This document shows, one piece after another, positions 1 to 10,965 of a stretch of 64,000 nt of DNA (within the stretch, counting starts at the first letter, position 1; every line of letters starts with the position of its first letter). This DNA comes from Ichthyophis bannanicus (lineage: Eukaryota; Chordata; Amphibia; Gymnophiona; Ichthyophiidae), in NCBI GenBank assembly GCA_033557465.1, contig CM066051.1, forward strand, positions 105,997,026 through 106,061,025, read 5' to 3'. Under the pieces are notes generated by a model, which did not search any database, had not been told where the DNA came from, and saw nothing but the letters and a program-made list of their open reading frames with translations. Position numbers and translations under genes: made by a program.

Positions 1-26
1 CCGAGGCAGCAGGAGGGGAGAAAGGA

Positions 27-1949
27 CTACCCTTTCAGCAGCCAGGCCATCAGATGAAGGGACCGGAGGTTGGGGTGTAGGAGAGACCCGTGGTCTTGTG
101 TCAGGAGATCGGGTTGAAACCCCAGAGGAAGAAGAGTGTCCACCGCCAGCTGCATTAGAAGCGGGAACCAAGGTTGCCTCAGCCACTGGGGAGCCACTAG
201 GATCAGCGAGGCTTTGTCTCGGAGAACTTTGAAGAGCGTTCGAGACACCAGCGGCATGGGAGGAAAGGCATACAAGAGGCCTGTGGACCATGGAATCAGA
301 AAAGCATCCGGCGCTACTCTGAGAGGATGCGGTTGTCGAGAGCAGAATCTGGGTAGTTGCCGGTTCAGAGGACTGGCAAACAGATCCAAGGTGGGGCGTC
401 CCCATTTGAGAAAGATCTGCTGAACCACTAATGGATCCAATCTCCACTCGTGTGGTTGGAGGATCCTGCTTAGTTTGTCTGCCAGGTAATTTTCCTGACC
501 TGGGAGATAGACTGCTTTGAGGAGTATGCCGTGGCCGACTGCCCAAGAGCACAGCCGTCGTGCCTCCTGACAGAGAAGGAAGGAGCCTGTGCCTCCTTGT
601 TTGTTCACGTAGAACATTGCTACTTGATTGTCCGTCTGGACCAGTACAGACTGGTGAGAAGTGAGGTGGGAGAAGGCTCTCAGAGCTAGGCGGATGGCTC
701 TGAGCTCCAGGAAGTTTATCTGCTGCGCAGACTCCCAAGGAGTCCAGAGGCCTTGAGTACATGTCCCTTGGCAATGTGCTCCCATCCCAGGAGAGAAGCA
801 TCGGTTGTTAGTACCTGAGGAGGAGGAGGAGGAGATTGAAAATCCACTCCCAGTACTAGGTTTGGCAGATGAAGCCACCACCGCAGAGAAGAGACCAGCA
901 GGTCCGAGACTTGTACTGAGTCCGTCAGGCTCCCCGTGGCCTGATGCCATTGCGTGCGAAGGCACCACTGGGCAGGTCGCATGTTCAGGCGGGCATTGGG
1001 GGTCACATGGACCGTGGAAGCCATATGGCCAAGCAGTCTCAGAAATTGCCTGGCAGAGACCAGGGAATTGCTGTGAAAGTGGCTGGCGAGATTCATGAGC
1101 CTGTGGGCCCTGTCCAGAGGCAGGAAGGCCCGCGCCTGAAGTGTGCTTAACCTTGCGCCGATGAATTCGAGATCTTGAGAGGGGAGCAAAGTGGACTTTG
1201 CGAAGTTTATGACAAAGCCCAAGTGCTGGAGCAGAGACACAGTGCGATGAGTGGCTTGAGTGGCCTCTTGGGAAGACTGGGCCCGGATGAGCCAGTCGTC
1301 CAGGTATGGAAACACAAAAAGGCCTTGAAGTCTGAGATAGGCCGCCACCACTGCCAGGCATTTGGTGAAAACCCAGGGGGCAGAGGATAGGCCAAAGGGC
1401 AGGACCCTGTACTGGTAATGATTTCCTCCCACAACAAATCTGAGATATTGTCTGTGGTCTGGATGAATAAGGATGTGAGTATAGGCATCCTTTAGATCTA
1501 AGGAGCATAGCCAGTCTCCCTGCTGGAGATAGGGCAGCAGGATTCCAAGGGAAAGCATCTTGAACTTTTCCCTTGCCAGGAACTTGAGGTTTCGCAAGTC
1601 CAGGATGGGTCTGAGGCCTCCTGTTCTTTTTGGTATCAGAAAGTACCTGGAATAAAAGCCGTGACCTCTCAGGTGGTGGGGCACCGGTTCCACAGCCTGT
1701 TCCTGAAGAAGACTTGCCAACTCCTGAAGGAGTAAGTCCCTGTGCAGAGGGAGTCTTGGAGGCTCCCCTGGAAAGTAGGAGGGAGGTACCTGGTGAAAGT
1801 GTAGAAGATAGCCTTTCTGAACTATATGAAGTACCCAGGTATCTGATGTGATGGCTGACCACCTGTGGGCAAAGTGGACCAGCCGGCCTCCTGTGCTGAG
1901 AGAAACCAGCTGAGGGGAAGAGGCTATGCTGATGGTCAAAAAACCCCAC
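27..1949 (-). pseudogene. DIRS A reverse transcriptase and RNase H, one frameshift
   Basis: The RT domain (1939 to about 790) has the palm motif with LDLKDAYTHILIHP and the catalytic box FPYLDDWL near 1290. The RNase H part lies in another frame down to a stop at 27-29 and shows FLELRAIRLALRAF and QTDNQVAMFYVNKQGG. The frame switch sits near 785, where the TTDASLLGW motif loses one G relative to DIRS B, so it is a simple deletion. The ORF ends in LMAWLLKG, and the tyrosine recombinase would begin in an overlapping frame just beyond the window, as in DIRS B. Confidence 0.88.
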
Positions 1950-3864
1950 CCTGCTGAGCAGGGGCCGGCGTAGTGGGCTTGGGGGCCTGCTGCCTACGGG
2001 ACCGATTACCCCGTCCCTTGGCCTGCTGACCCTTTTGGGGAGCTGCTGAGGCCTGATACTGAGGGTAGTATTTATAGGCAGCCGCCTTCCTCGGGTAAAA
2101 GGGCTTTTTCCCCGAGCCCTTCTTCTGAGAAGGGGCAGAGGTTTTTCTGGACAGCCTAGTTCTGGTCAGAGTCTCGGTCTCGATTTGTGCAGCCTTTTCA
2201 GCCATGGGTTTGCCAAAGAGGTTTTCACCTCTGCAGGGGACATCGACCAACTTGTCCTGGACCCATGGCTCGAGGTCGGATGACTGAAGCCAAGCCTGTT
2301 GGCGGGCACCGATGCCGGCTCCGGCTACTCGAGCTGATGCTTCGAAGCCATCGTAGGCTGCTCGAGAGATAAACTTCGAGCACTCTCGAATCCCAGTGGA
2401 CAAGGCTTGGAACCGCTGCAAAGGTTCCTCGGAGAGACCAGCAGAGAACCCGGCAATTTCCTTTGCCAGATCTCGGAGATACATGCCCATATAGAGCTGG
2501 TAGGTCTGGACTCGACAAGCAAGCATAGAGCCCTGGAAACACTTTCTACCGAGGGCATCCAGGCTCCGGGCCTCCCTGCCGGGAGGTACCGAGAAGTGCA
2601 TTCTTTTGACTCTTGAGTCTATGCATGGCCGATTCCACCACCATGGAATGGTGCGGTAGTTGTGCCTTTTGGAAGCCGGGGCTCTTGCGGACTTGATAAA
2701 TGGAATCGACCCGCTTGCTTAACACCGGCGCCGACGGCGGGTTCTCCCACATGCGGAAGAGAAGTCGTTCCAGCATCGGAGGAACCGGTACAGTAAAGGC
2801 CTCCTTTGGGGGAGAATCATACTGGAAGGCATCGAGCTCCTCGGCTCGAGGCTCCTCCTCGGGATCTGCGGGGAATGCCAAGGCCTTGGCCATATCCCGC
2901 ACGAAGTCCGAGAACCAGGTGTCCTCCGGGGGGGACCGTCTCCGAGGTTCGGACTCGGGTGAGTCCGATGGGACACACCAAGTCCGAAATCTAACAGGGG
3001 ACTCTTCGTCTTCCGATTCCCAGTCGGACTCCTCGGAGGAGGATTCGAGTGGCTCCGGTCGGGCGGGCACCGATGCTCTCCGCCCCGACGCCGAAGGTGT
3101 CGGCGTCGACGACCTCGGTCCCGAACGGGAGGCGAGGGAGACCGCGACCGAGGATCGACTCGAGCTCGGATGGACTCGAGGATCGGCTCAGTCTCCGGGG
3201 TCAACTTGGACGTCGACGTCCCGGTGGCCGGGGCAGACGCATTGGCAAGACCAGCGATCAATGCCCGCTGCTGGTCCATGAAGGCAGCCAAACTGCTCTC
3301 CAAGGCCGTCAACCTGAGTCCAAGCTCAGGAGACCCAACAGCCCTTGACTCGGGCCCTGACGGCATCGGGCCCGAAGTCAGCTCCTTCGGAGGCGAGTCC
3401 ACGAGGACCACAGTACTCACGTGTCCAGGCGACTCCATTTCGAGACGAGGATGTTTCGAAGGCCTCTCCGACTCCGAGGACCCGGGACGGCTATCGGGGC
3501 TATACGACCTGGCCCTCGAGGAACCAGGAGCGTCCACCGACGCCGCCCTTGCGGATTTTTTCTTCCGATGATGTTCCCGGGTAGGAGACCCCCGCTCAGA
3601 GGAATTCCGACGATGCTCAGGACCGGAGTCCCTGGACGTCGAAGCCTCTGACGAGGTCCGGGCCCGGCCGGACACGGAGTCAGAGAAGATTCGTTCTCGT
3701 TGATGCTGCCGACTCCTCAACACATTTGAGGACATCTTGCCACACGGACCACAGATCATCGGGTCATGATCGGGTCCGAGGCAGCGGAGGCAGCAGTCGT
3801 GTGTGTCGGTAAAAGACATGAGTTTCTTACAGCGATCACACTTCTTAAACCCGCTGGCAGCCAT
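1936..3864 (-). pseudogene. DIRS A gag, frameshifted
   Basis: The ATG at 3864 starts a protein beginning MAASGFKKCDRCKKL, followed by a Cys/His-rich knuckle (CDRC, CCLRC, CGPCG), a long Ser/Arg/Pro-rich low-complexity stretch, and a conserved C-terminal domain. That domain runs from roughly PPMLERLLFRMW through CRVQTYQLYMGMYLRDLAKE to a basic tail ending QQGGVF. The same order is present in the gag of DIRS B, which shows that one protein was intended. Three reading frames are needed to follow it, with breaks near 3050 and near 2590. The role is inferred from position upstream of pol: a nucleic-acid-binding structural protein of the DIRS particle. Confidence 0.85.
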
Positions 3865-4121
3865 CGAGGGAAAAAGGGCCCCTGCAAGGTCAAAAGACAG
3901 GGCTGCCAGTGAAAAGGAAAAAATGGCACGAACACTTGTCACGAAGGACAAAAAACCGAAAAATAAAGAAACGGACCCAATACCGGCATAGCGGGTCCGG
4001 GCGGGAAAAAGGATCCGGCGTCAAACCAAAAAAGAATAAAAAATGAGAGAGAAAAATCAACTTTTTCAGCGGTGATCACAAACAGCGTCTGTAGGGCTCC
4101 GCGGAAAGAAGAAGACTGAGC

Positions 4122-4161
4122 AAGATGGCACCCTTGGGCGGGAAGGGGACCGCGCATGCGC
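4122..4161 (+). promoter_or_regulatory. YY1-like and NRF1-like motifs in DIRS A terminal repeat
   Basis: AAGATGGC (4122-4129) matches the core of a YY1 site, and the palindrome GCGCATGCGC (4152-4161) matches the NRF1 consensus. The same pair recurs in the other family-1 terminal repeats (near 14870-14905, 26247-26286 and 31737-31775), more diverged at some positions. Together they look like a TATA-less promoter. That function is inference. Confidence 0.5.
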
Positions 4162-4270
4162 GCTGCAATTCCCAAAGGCTTTCTTTGAAAGCTGGGGAAA
4201 TTGCTCCGCGAGGGGCTCCGTCGGCGCCGACGTCACCCATGAGGACTGACTTCCTGCTTGGTCCTGGAGA

Positions 4271-5527
4271 ATATCGATATATCGGGAAGATGTATTACAA
4301 CTATTAGATAAACTGAAGAGTAGTAAATCACCTGGGCCAGATGGTATATATCCAAGGGTGTTGAAAGAACTGAAATATGAGATTGCAGACCTGCTATTAG
4401 TAATCTGTGAACTATCATTAAAATCATCTGTAATACCTGAAGATTGGAGGATGGCAAATGTAACACCAATTTTTAAAAAGGGCTCCAGGGGTGATCCGGA
4501 AAACCACAGACCGGTGAGCCTGACGTCAGTACCAGGAAAAATGGTAGAAACCATCATAAAAGAACAAAATTGCTGAACATGTAGATTGTCAGGGCTTAAT
4601 GGGAGACAGCCAACATGGCTTTAGACAAGGAAGATCTTGTCTTATTTATCTGTTATGTTTTTTTGAAGGTGTGAATAAACAGGTAGACAAAAGGAGAGTG
4701 TTGAAATAGTGTATTTGGACTTTCAGAAAGCCTTTGACAAGGTCCCTCATCAGAGACTTTTGGCAAAACTAAAGAGTCATGGGATAGGAGGCAGTGTACT
4801 ATTGTGGATTAGGAACTGGTTAAAAGACAGAAAGCAGAGGGTAGGGCTAAAAGGCCAATTTTCCCAATGGAGAAAGGTGAATAGTGGTGTACCCCAGGGA
4901 TCTGTGCTGGGTCTGCTGCTTTTTGACATTCATAAATGACCTGGAAAAGGGAATAACGAGGGAGGTTATCAAATTTGCAGATGACACTAAACTAAAGTTG
5001 TTAAAACCCAAGAGGATTGTGGAAAATTGCAAGAGTATCTTGATAAATTGAAAGATTGGGCATCGCAATGGCAAATGAAATTTAATGTGGACAAGTGCAA
5101 AGTTATGCACCTAGGGAAGAACAACTCAAACTATGGTTACACGATGTAAGGTTCCACATTAGGAACCACCACCCAGGAAAAGGTCTTTGGCGTCATTGTG
5201 GATAGCATGTTAAAACCCTCGGCCCAGTGTACAGCGGTGGCCAAGAGAGCAAATGGAATGCTAGGTATCATAAGGAAAGGAATGGAAAATAAAACAAAGG
5301 ATATTATAAGGCCTCTGTATCATTCCATGGTGAGACCGCATCTTTAATATTGTGTGCAATTCTGGTCGCCGTATCTTAAAAAGGCTATAGCGTTATTAGA
5401 AAAGGTTCAGAGAAGAGCCACCAAAATGGTAAAGGGGATGGAAGGATACCCCTTTGAAGAAAGGCTAAAAAGATTAGGGCTCTTTAACCTGGAAAAGAGA
5501 CAGCTGAGGGGAGATATGATAGAAGTC
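4271..5527 (+). mobile_element. CR1-type LINE, RT fragment (5' of L2 insertion)
   Basis: Translation across several frames gives a CR1-clade reverse transcriptase: KSSKSPGPDGIYPRVLKEL, IPEDWRMANVTPIFKKG, YLDFQKAFDKVPHQRLLAKL (4709-4770), SGVPQGSVLG, a KFADDTKL box near 4975, and the C-terminal [27 protein letters not shown]. Stops and frameshifts (for example after 4570 and 4939) make it inactive. The left end is cut by DIRS A exactly where the related copy at 33.0-35.3 kb continues, so A is inserted into this CR1. Confidence 0.88.
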
Positions 5528-6341
5528 CCTCCGACACCTGAAAAACATGCTCGACCCTGACAACTTCCGAACAATATTCCAGGCGATAGTCACTTCCCAC
5601 TTTGACTACGCAATCATACTCCATGGCCTCCCAAAAAACACCCTAAACACACTACAATTAGCCATGAATGCCGCTGCCCGTGTCCTGTATGGAGCATCAA
5701 GAAGAGACCACACGACCCCCATCCTAAGGGAACTACACTGGCTCCCGATAAGATGCAGGATTGCATATAAAGTACTGCTCATCACCTTCAAAGCCATTAA
5801 CAAAATAGCCCCCCCCCCTCAATCTCAACACTCCTCAATCACACCTCCAATATTAGACCTAGGAGATCAGTAGCAGCTAATACACTAACCATACCGAAAG
5901 AACCCACAAAATGCACAACCGCAACTGACAGAGCATTCGCACTCTACGCCCCCAGACGCTGGAACAACCTTCCACCCACCATCAGATCACTGACCTCAAG
6001 CAATTTAGAAAAGCCCTAAAGCACCACCTGTTCCTTATACACTTCTCCCAATACCATAACCCCTTACCGACTCCCCCAACACAACTGAATCCCTCAGTAT
6101 GAAGTTGCAATTGTTCTGTCGTATGTCGCACATTATGTAAATAGAACACTATCACTGTATATAGCTGTATAACATAAATGTACAAAGTTTCCCAAAGTTT
6201 TTGTCCTGGTTAATTTCCCCGTTATATGTAAACTCATGCCAGCCTATTGCTGTCCTTGAGTCGTTTTGTTCACTGTAAACCGCACTGATGATAAAGAGCG
6301 CAGTATAAAAGAACTGTTAAATAAATAAAAATAAAATAAAT
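5528..6341 (+). mobile_element. L2-type LINE 3' fragment inserted in CR1
   Basis: It encodes the C-terminal RT region of an L2-type LINE (LNTLQLAMNAAARVLYGASRRDHTTPILRELHWLPI). It ends with the family tail: the motif GTAAACCGCACTGATGATAAAG and an (ATAAA)n run. The same protein segment occurs in the L2 at 59.9-62.4 kb. It interrupts the CR1 codons that in the copy near 33.47 kb read GDMIDIYKLMNG. The pentamer AAGTC flanks it at 5523-5527 and 6342-6346, a short candidate target duplication. Confidence 0.87.
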
Positions 6342-6346
6342 AAGTC

Positions 6347-6775
6347 TAAATTAATGAATGGAGTGGAACGGGTAAACGTAGATTGATTGTTTACATTATC
6401 AGAATATAGAAAGACTAGGGGACATGCAATGAAGCTACTGGGTAAACTATTTAAGACGAATAAAAGAAAATATTTTTTCACTCTACGTGTAATCAAACTC
6501 TGGAATTTGTTACCAGAGGATGTAGTAAAGGCTGTTAGTGTGGCTGGGTTTAAAAAAGGTTAGGACAAGTTCCTGGAGGAAAGGTCCATAAACCATTATT
6601 AAAAGGGACCCAGGAAATCCACTGCTTGACCCAATACAAACATTGTGGAATCTGTGTCTTTTGGGGATACTGCTAGGTACTTATGACCTAGATTGGCCAC
6701 TGTTGGAAACAGGATACTGGGCTTGATTGGCCTTGGTCTGACCCAGTCTGGCAGATCTTATGTAAGAGAAAGGCT
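6347..6775 (+). mobile_element. CR1 LINE 3' end (continuation)
   Basis: The CR1 reading frame resumes (KLMNGVERVNVD-like, then LWNLLPEDVVKAVSVAGFKK) and runs into the CR1 3' untranslated tail. This tail (GGATACTGGGCTTGATTGG, then GACCCAGTCTGGCA) recurs in reverse at 16103-16430 and 33049-33300. The terminal repeat unit is a CTTATGT-like octamer near 6762, typical of CR1 ends. Confidence 0.85.
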
Positions 6776-8507
6776 CTAGGTGGTGGTCTGATGCCTTGAA
6801 GAAATCGAGTTAGATGATAATAGAGCAGGAGAAGCTGAAGATTCCAGGATGCAGAGCTCAGAAGCAATATGAACAGTCCGAGGAGGAACCTCTTCCTAGT
6901 GGAACAAGCAGACTACACAAAACTTGCTGTCCTCCCCAGAGGGAAACATCCCTTCCTCCAAACTGGAAGCACTGGCTGTGGAGTCATCCAGCATATTCGG
7001 CCTTCGATCACTCTCCTCCTCACCCAAGGAACCCAGGACCTCAAGGGCCCATGCAAAAGAATTGCGTGGGTGACTGTTGCCATGGCTTGAAATCCATGGC
7101 CCATGAACGCTACTTGCCCCCTCTCAGCTTGGAGGTTCTTGCTGTCTGTGGCTGGAATTGGGACTGGAAGCTCCCTTAACCCTCTTTCCACAAGGTACAG
7201 GCCTGATGAAACAGCACAGCAAACTCTGCCGCTTCTGAATCCTGTGCGGAGGACACTGGTTGCTGCTGCCCAGTTCCTCCTCCTGTTAAACCAAAAGGGG
7301 AGGGGAAGAGTTCCCATCTAGTGGAGAATTAGCAGGCTGTCCAGAAGGGACCAAGAGAGGGGCCATGGGAGAACATTAAGAGTCGCAGGAGGAACCGATA
7401 CATCTACCAGTAAAGCCACCTGTGTCTCAGGAAACAGACCTGATCTGGAGGACTTCCCAGGATGAATTATGCAAGGGGCACAACAAATGATTCAAGAGAA
7501 ATCACTACCGCTTGCCATAGCTGAGACAGCATGGAAGAGAAGCAGACAGCACATATGTGTGCGTGATCGAACAGGCCAAACTTCAGTGGGAAAACGGCAG
7601 CAAGCCTTTCACCACCAGAAAAACATCCCCTCAAGCCAACAGAGCTGCTGTACTCATGTTGATGACTGCAGCGGGCCCCCCTCAGGTCATTCGCTGTTCA
7701 ATCTCTGCTGCCAGCCAGGAAAACATCAGGGGGAGGGGGGGGGGGCAGTAGAAGAACTCTGCCTGCTGTGCTTTAATGGGCCTGCACAAGTGGATTCTAA
7801 GAAACCTTTAACTTTTTTTATTTTTTAAGAAAATAAATGATAGGAGGAAATAAAAAATAGGGAAAACAGGCCAGGAGTTGCCCCCAGTGAAGACCAGTCA
7901 AACCAGAGGGGTATCTCAAATAGCCCTGGCAATATAAAACCAAGCTGAGCTGCCAGGTGCCCGAGACGGCCAGCAGTCGTTGAAGGCCTGAGCTGTACTG
8001 AGAAGAGGAACTACTGGAAGGCGCCCTTAAGCTACAATGGGTTTCATGCTGGTGATGTCATCACAGAACTGTTGGTTTTAAGCTAGTGATGTCACAGCAC
8101 TGTTGTAATAGTTTTTTCGTCTCATCTGTTGGTTGGGAGAACCCACTGGTCTGGACTGGTCAGGAAAGTCATTCTGTTCTTCGTTTCAGGAAATAGGAAA
8201 GAGAACAGAAAGTCTGGCTTGTGAATGGGCTCTTGCAGGAAAGGGGCATGTGCAACGGGGGGAGGAGGAGGGAGGGGAGTGGCAGCACACATCTCAGTAT
8301 GATTAAGGGGACATGTGAATACAGGAAGCTGGAATTCAGGCACGGAAGGAGGGTGGGATTCGGTGACATCTTTAATCATCTGTACAGGGATGCCCTTTAA
8401 GCTTCCTACAAACTTTGCCATGAGTGACTCCCCCTTAAACTCCCTGCTGTATGCGCCCCAGGTGCTCTAACACTGCCTCCACTCCCCTCCCCTCCATCTG
8501 ACACCAG
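6776..8507. other. Non-coding DNA upstream of AK-type exon; no recognised feature
   Basis: Probably intron of the adenylate-kinase gene, since the exon at 8508 begins with a splice acceptor. I find no further AK exon here. A G-run lies at 7735-7746, and a short direct repeat (GTGATGTCA with ACTGTTG) occurs twice at 8050-8105. The open frames in this stretch have no family resemblance. Confidence 0.5.
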
Positions 8508-8699
8508 GTGGGCCTCCCTAAGGTTGTGATCATGTATGAATGCTCAGCAGAGACCATGGTAAAGCGCCTCCTGATCCGGGGACAGACCAGCCATAGATTC
8601 GATGACAATGAAGAGACTATCAAGAGGCGTATGGAAGAATACTTCAAACTGGAAGAGTCTATCATCAACTATTACCAAAACAAGAAGCTGCTTCGAAAG
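8508..8699 (+). CDS. Adenylate kinase (AK1-type), penultimate coding exon
   Basis: The 192-nt, 64-codon exon follows a pyrimidine-rich acceptor (CTGACACCAG) and ends CGA AAG before the donor GTGCGT. The protein reads VGLPKVVIMYECSAETMVKRLL, then RGQTSHRFDDNEETIKRRMEEY, then INYYQNKKLLRK. The RGxTSxRxDDNEETIK segment is the LID region of short-type nucleoside monophosphate kinases, with the conserved Arg residues and the Asp pair that contact nucleotide in AK1. It catalyses ATP + AMP to 2 ADP in the cytosol if the whole gene is intact. Upstream exons (P-loop and AMP-binding parts) are not in the window. It could be a paralogue such as AK5; UMP-CMP kinase fits less well. Confidence 0.85.
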
Positions 8700-8845
8700 G
8701 TGCGTAGCAGAGAATATTTTCCAAGTGCCTCCTACAGCCCCCTTCCTTACTCCCTCAGCCTTAGCCTTGCCGCCTCCCTACCCCTTCCCATCCCCAACAA
8801 ATCTGTCCTAATATATTATGTCTGATGGAGATATCTGTTTTACAG

Positions 8846-8914
8846 ATTCTGGGTGAGGAGTCCCAAGATGATGTGTTCCTCAAGACCTGTGCTGTGCTCG
8901 ACTCCTTGGAATAG
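8846..8914 (+). CDS. Adenylate kinase (AK1-type), last coding exon
   Basis: After the acceptor TGTTTTACAG, 22 codons read ILGEESQDDVFLKTCAVLDSLE and end in TAG at 8912-8914. This joins in phase 0 to the previous exon to give LLRKILGEESQDDVFLKTC, the alpha-helical C-terminus of AK1-type kinases (human AK1 has a comparable VDSVFSQVC segment). The 146-nt intron between the two exons is short and free of repeats. The exon pair looks functional, with no stop or frameshift, in contrast to the surrounding retroelements. Confidence 0.85.
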   Translation: MLGEESQDDVFLKTCAVLDSLE

Positions 8915-9335
8915 GCTGCCGGAAGTAGGGTCCTCCCCAGAGCCAGGGAACTTGGCTTCCGAATACAGACTGTAAAAAACAACTCTGACTCTGTGCTGAT
9001 GCTGTGTGCACACCCAGAGGGAGGGGGGGCTGGGGACATGGCACCACAGGGAGCACATTAATAGTCTGTTGAAGGGGGTAGTGTGCAGGAAAAAAGAAAA
9101 AGAACTGGGCGAGAGCATTACCTGAGCCAGCTGGCATGAAAAGGGAAAGTCCCTGCTCCTTGTCTTGTATGGTGAGGATGGAAGACGGAAGACAGCAGAC
9201 TATTCCCTGGGCAGCTTAGGGTTATAGTGTGTCCCCCACCCTCCACCTCTGGCAGAAGTATGTGATGTAGCCATGATCTGAGCAATGAAGTTTAATAGAG
9301 CAAATTTGAAAGGGATTGTCAATGTCTTCATCAAG

Positions 9336-9341
9336 AATAAA
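9336..9341 (+). terminator. Candidate polyadenylation signal of the AK-type gene
   Basis: AATAAA lies about 420 nt after the stop codon in otherwise open 3' UTR sequence. It is the first canonical hexamer on this strand after the stop. Confidence 0.55.
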
Positions 9342-9399
9342 CCATAGTACTGTTACCCTGGGCTAAAATGAGGGCAATGCAGCTCTTTGGGGGCTGGTG

Positions 9400-10798
9400 A
9401 AGTGTGTGTTCTCTGATGGAAGATGGTGGGCAGAGGTGGTTTCATACTTTGTTGCTGTATGCATCTCCACGCTTTCCTTCTCTTTTCTATGACCAACCTC
9501 TTTAGGACTGGATCTTGCTCAGACCCCTCACTAGACCCGGTCTAATTGCCCCTGGGAGACAAGTGCCAAACATGAGGAAGAAGTCAGAGGATATTTAATT
9601 TAAAAGAAAGTCAGTCCAAGCCCACAGTATCAAAGTCAGGAGATGCACATACAACAAGGTTAGATGAGAATGACAGACTATACCCTGAGTGGCGATTGAT
9701 ATTCTGAGGCGTCTTCACCTTATGTATCACTTTCTAAGAGGATGCTGCGATGGATTGTGCCAGGCCTAGAGAGGTTGCTAAGCACCAGCAACAGGTACAC
9801 ATGCTTCAGCATTTTCACACTGGCAGGAGGCTGGTGGAGGGGAAAAGCTAGTCTGACCAAAATTTGCCCCCTCCCATTAGACAGAGGCATACAAGAGTCA
9901 GGTTTTATCATCATTTATTGTGAAGTTAAAAACGAGCAGTAAAAAGTAAAACCCCAGCAATTCATGTTTCATGTTTCCTCTTCCCCCAGAACGCGAGGGA
10001 GTTCGCCCCAGAAGTGGAAAAATGGGTGTAGGGAGGGGATCATTTCTTTCTAGATACAGACACCTTTGTCCAAGGAATGTTCCAACTCCAACTAAAAGCA
10101 GAGTGATTTCATTTTTTTTTTAAAGTTTATTTTAAAAACAAAAACGAGAGAAACGTGTTAGCCTGAAACCAAGTTTTGTTTCAGGTGGATGGGGTGAGGA
10201 GTTTAGTTTTCGCTATCTTCTACAGCAGCTCAACATGAAGGGGCTTGGACGTCACACACCAGGAAGCCACAAGGGATCCTAAGGAATATCTAGAGATGGA
10301 CCTGTACAGACTGCTCCCTCCCCTCCCTCGCCTTCAAACAGCAGCCATCGCTCGCTCGCTCTCCAAAAACAAAACGCGACTTCCACAGACGAGGGAGTTC
10401 ACATTCAGCTCATTGAGGCTGCAGAAAGGGGGAGAAAAGCAGAGGGACGAGTGAACACCTTTGCTGTCTGCCTGTCCCGCAGGGAAGATTGAGGCCATAC
10501 AGCTATCAAAGACAGTCTTATGCAACTAGCAACCAACAGTGAGCAGCAGTTTATGAGAAAAATCTGTGCTAGACTGAAATTTAGCCAGTTCTTGCTTTAA
10601 AATGTACCCACTGTATTCTGGTATTTCCGTGAGCAGATGAAGAAAGCTACCAGCAAGGGCAGGGCGCCCGAGGGAGTGACACGGGTAGTCAGTCTATGGC
10701 TGAAGGACTCTACTGTGCTTGCCCAGCTGATTTGGCATCATGGCTCAGGGGCAGGAAGCAAGAGCAGTGTTTTGAGGGAGGGGATGTGTCAGCCTCAC
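9400..10798. other. Intergenic and likely KHSRP 3' UTR; no clear gene
   Basis: The two genes converge here (AK-type +, KHSRP -). On the - strand a TTTATT at 9914-9919 is an AATAAA hexamer that could end KHSRP. The short last KHSRP exon, which in human encodes only a few residues before the stop, should lie between about 9920 and 10790, but I could not place it with confidence. A homopolymer T/A stretch is at 10111-10145. Confidence 0.4.
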
Positions 10799-10965
10799 CT
10801 GTTGTCCTGGCTGTGTAGGTGGGGGCTGTGCCGCAGGGGCCCCTGGAGGCTGGCTGTAGTAGGCTGCTTGCTGTCTGTAGTACTCTGCCCAGGCTGCACT
10901 GTAGTCTGGTTGGGAGCCCGGTGGTGCCGCAGCAACTGCTGCTGGTGCTGCGGTGGATGCTTGAG
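10799..10965 (-). CDS. khsrp: KHSRP (FUBP2) C-terminal exon with YM repeat
   Basis: On the - strand a pyrimidine-rich acceptor (CCATGTGCAG) precedes the exon, and a GTGAGG donor follows CAG at 10799. The first two bases complete a codon, then the protein runs [20 protein letters not shown] and [18 protein letters not shown], then a Pro/Gln tail with [26 protein letters not shown] is the signature Tyr-rich repeat at the C-terminus of far-upstream-element binding proteins. APPGSQ before it and PPPTQxGQQ after it match KHSRP rather than FUBP1. KHSRP is an RNA-binding protein with four KH domains that promotes decay of AU-rich mRNAs and processing of some microRNA precursors. Confidence 0.9.

Larger units (their letters stand above)
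1..4270 (-). mobile_element. DIRS retrotransposon A (family 1), 3' part beyond window
   Basis: Reading on the - strand, the order is 5' terminal repeat (about 4110-4270), leader, gag, then reverse transcriptase/RNase H. Only about 25 bases of the tyrosine recombinase region remain before the window edge. The terminal repeat matches those of DIRS B (26136-26300 and 31730-31909) and the fragment at 14751-15100. The inner edge reads into CR1 sequence without a visible target duplication, as expected of DIRS elements, which integrate by tyrosine recombinase. Frameshifts in gag and between RT and RNase H show that it is a dead copy. Confidence 0.9.

Noticed and set aside
6814..7828. Open frames of 60-120 codons between CR1 and the AK exon
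   Set aside because: No domain, no family resemblance and overlapping frames on both strands; treated as chance ORFs in intron or intergenic DNA.
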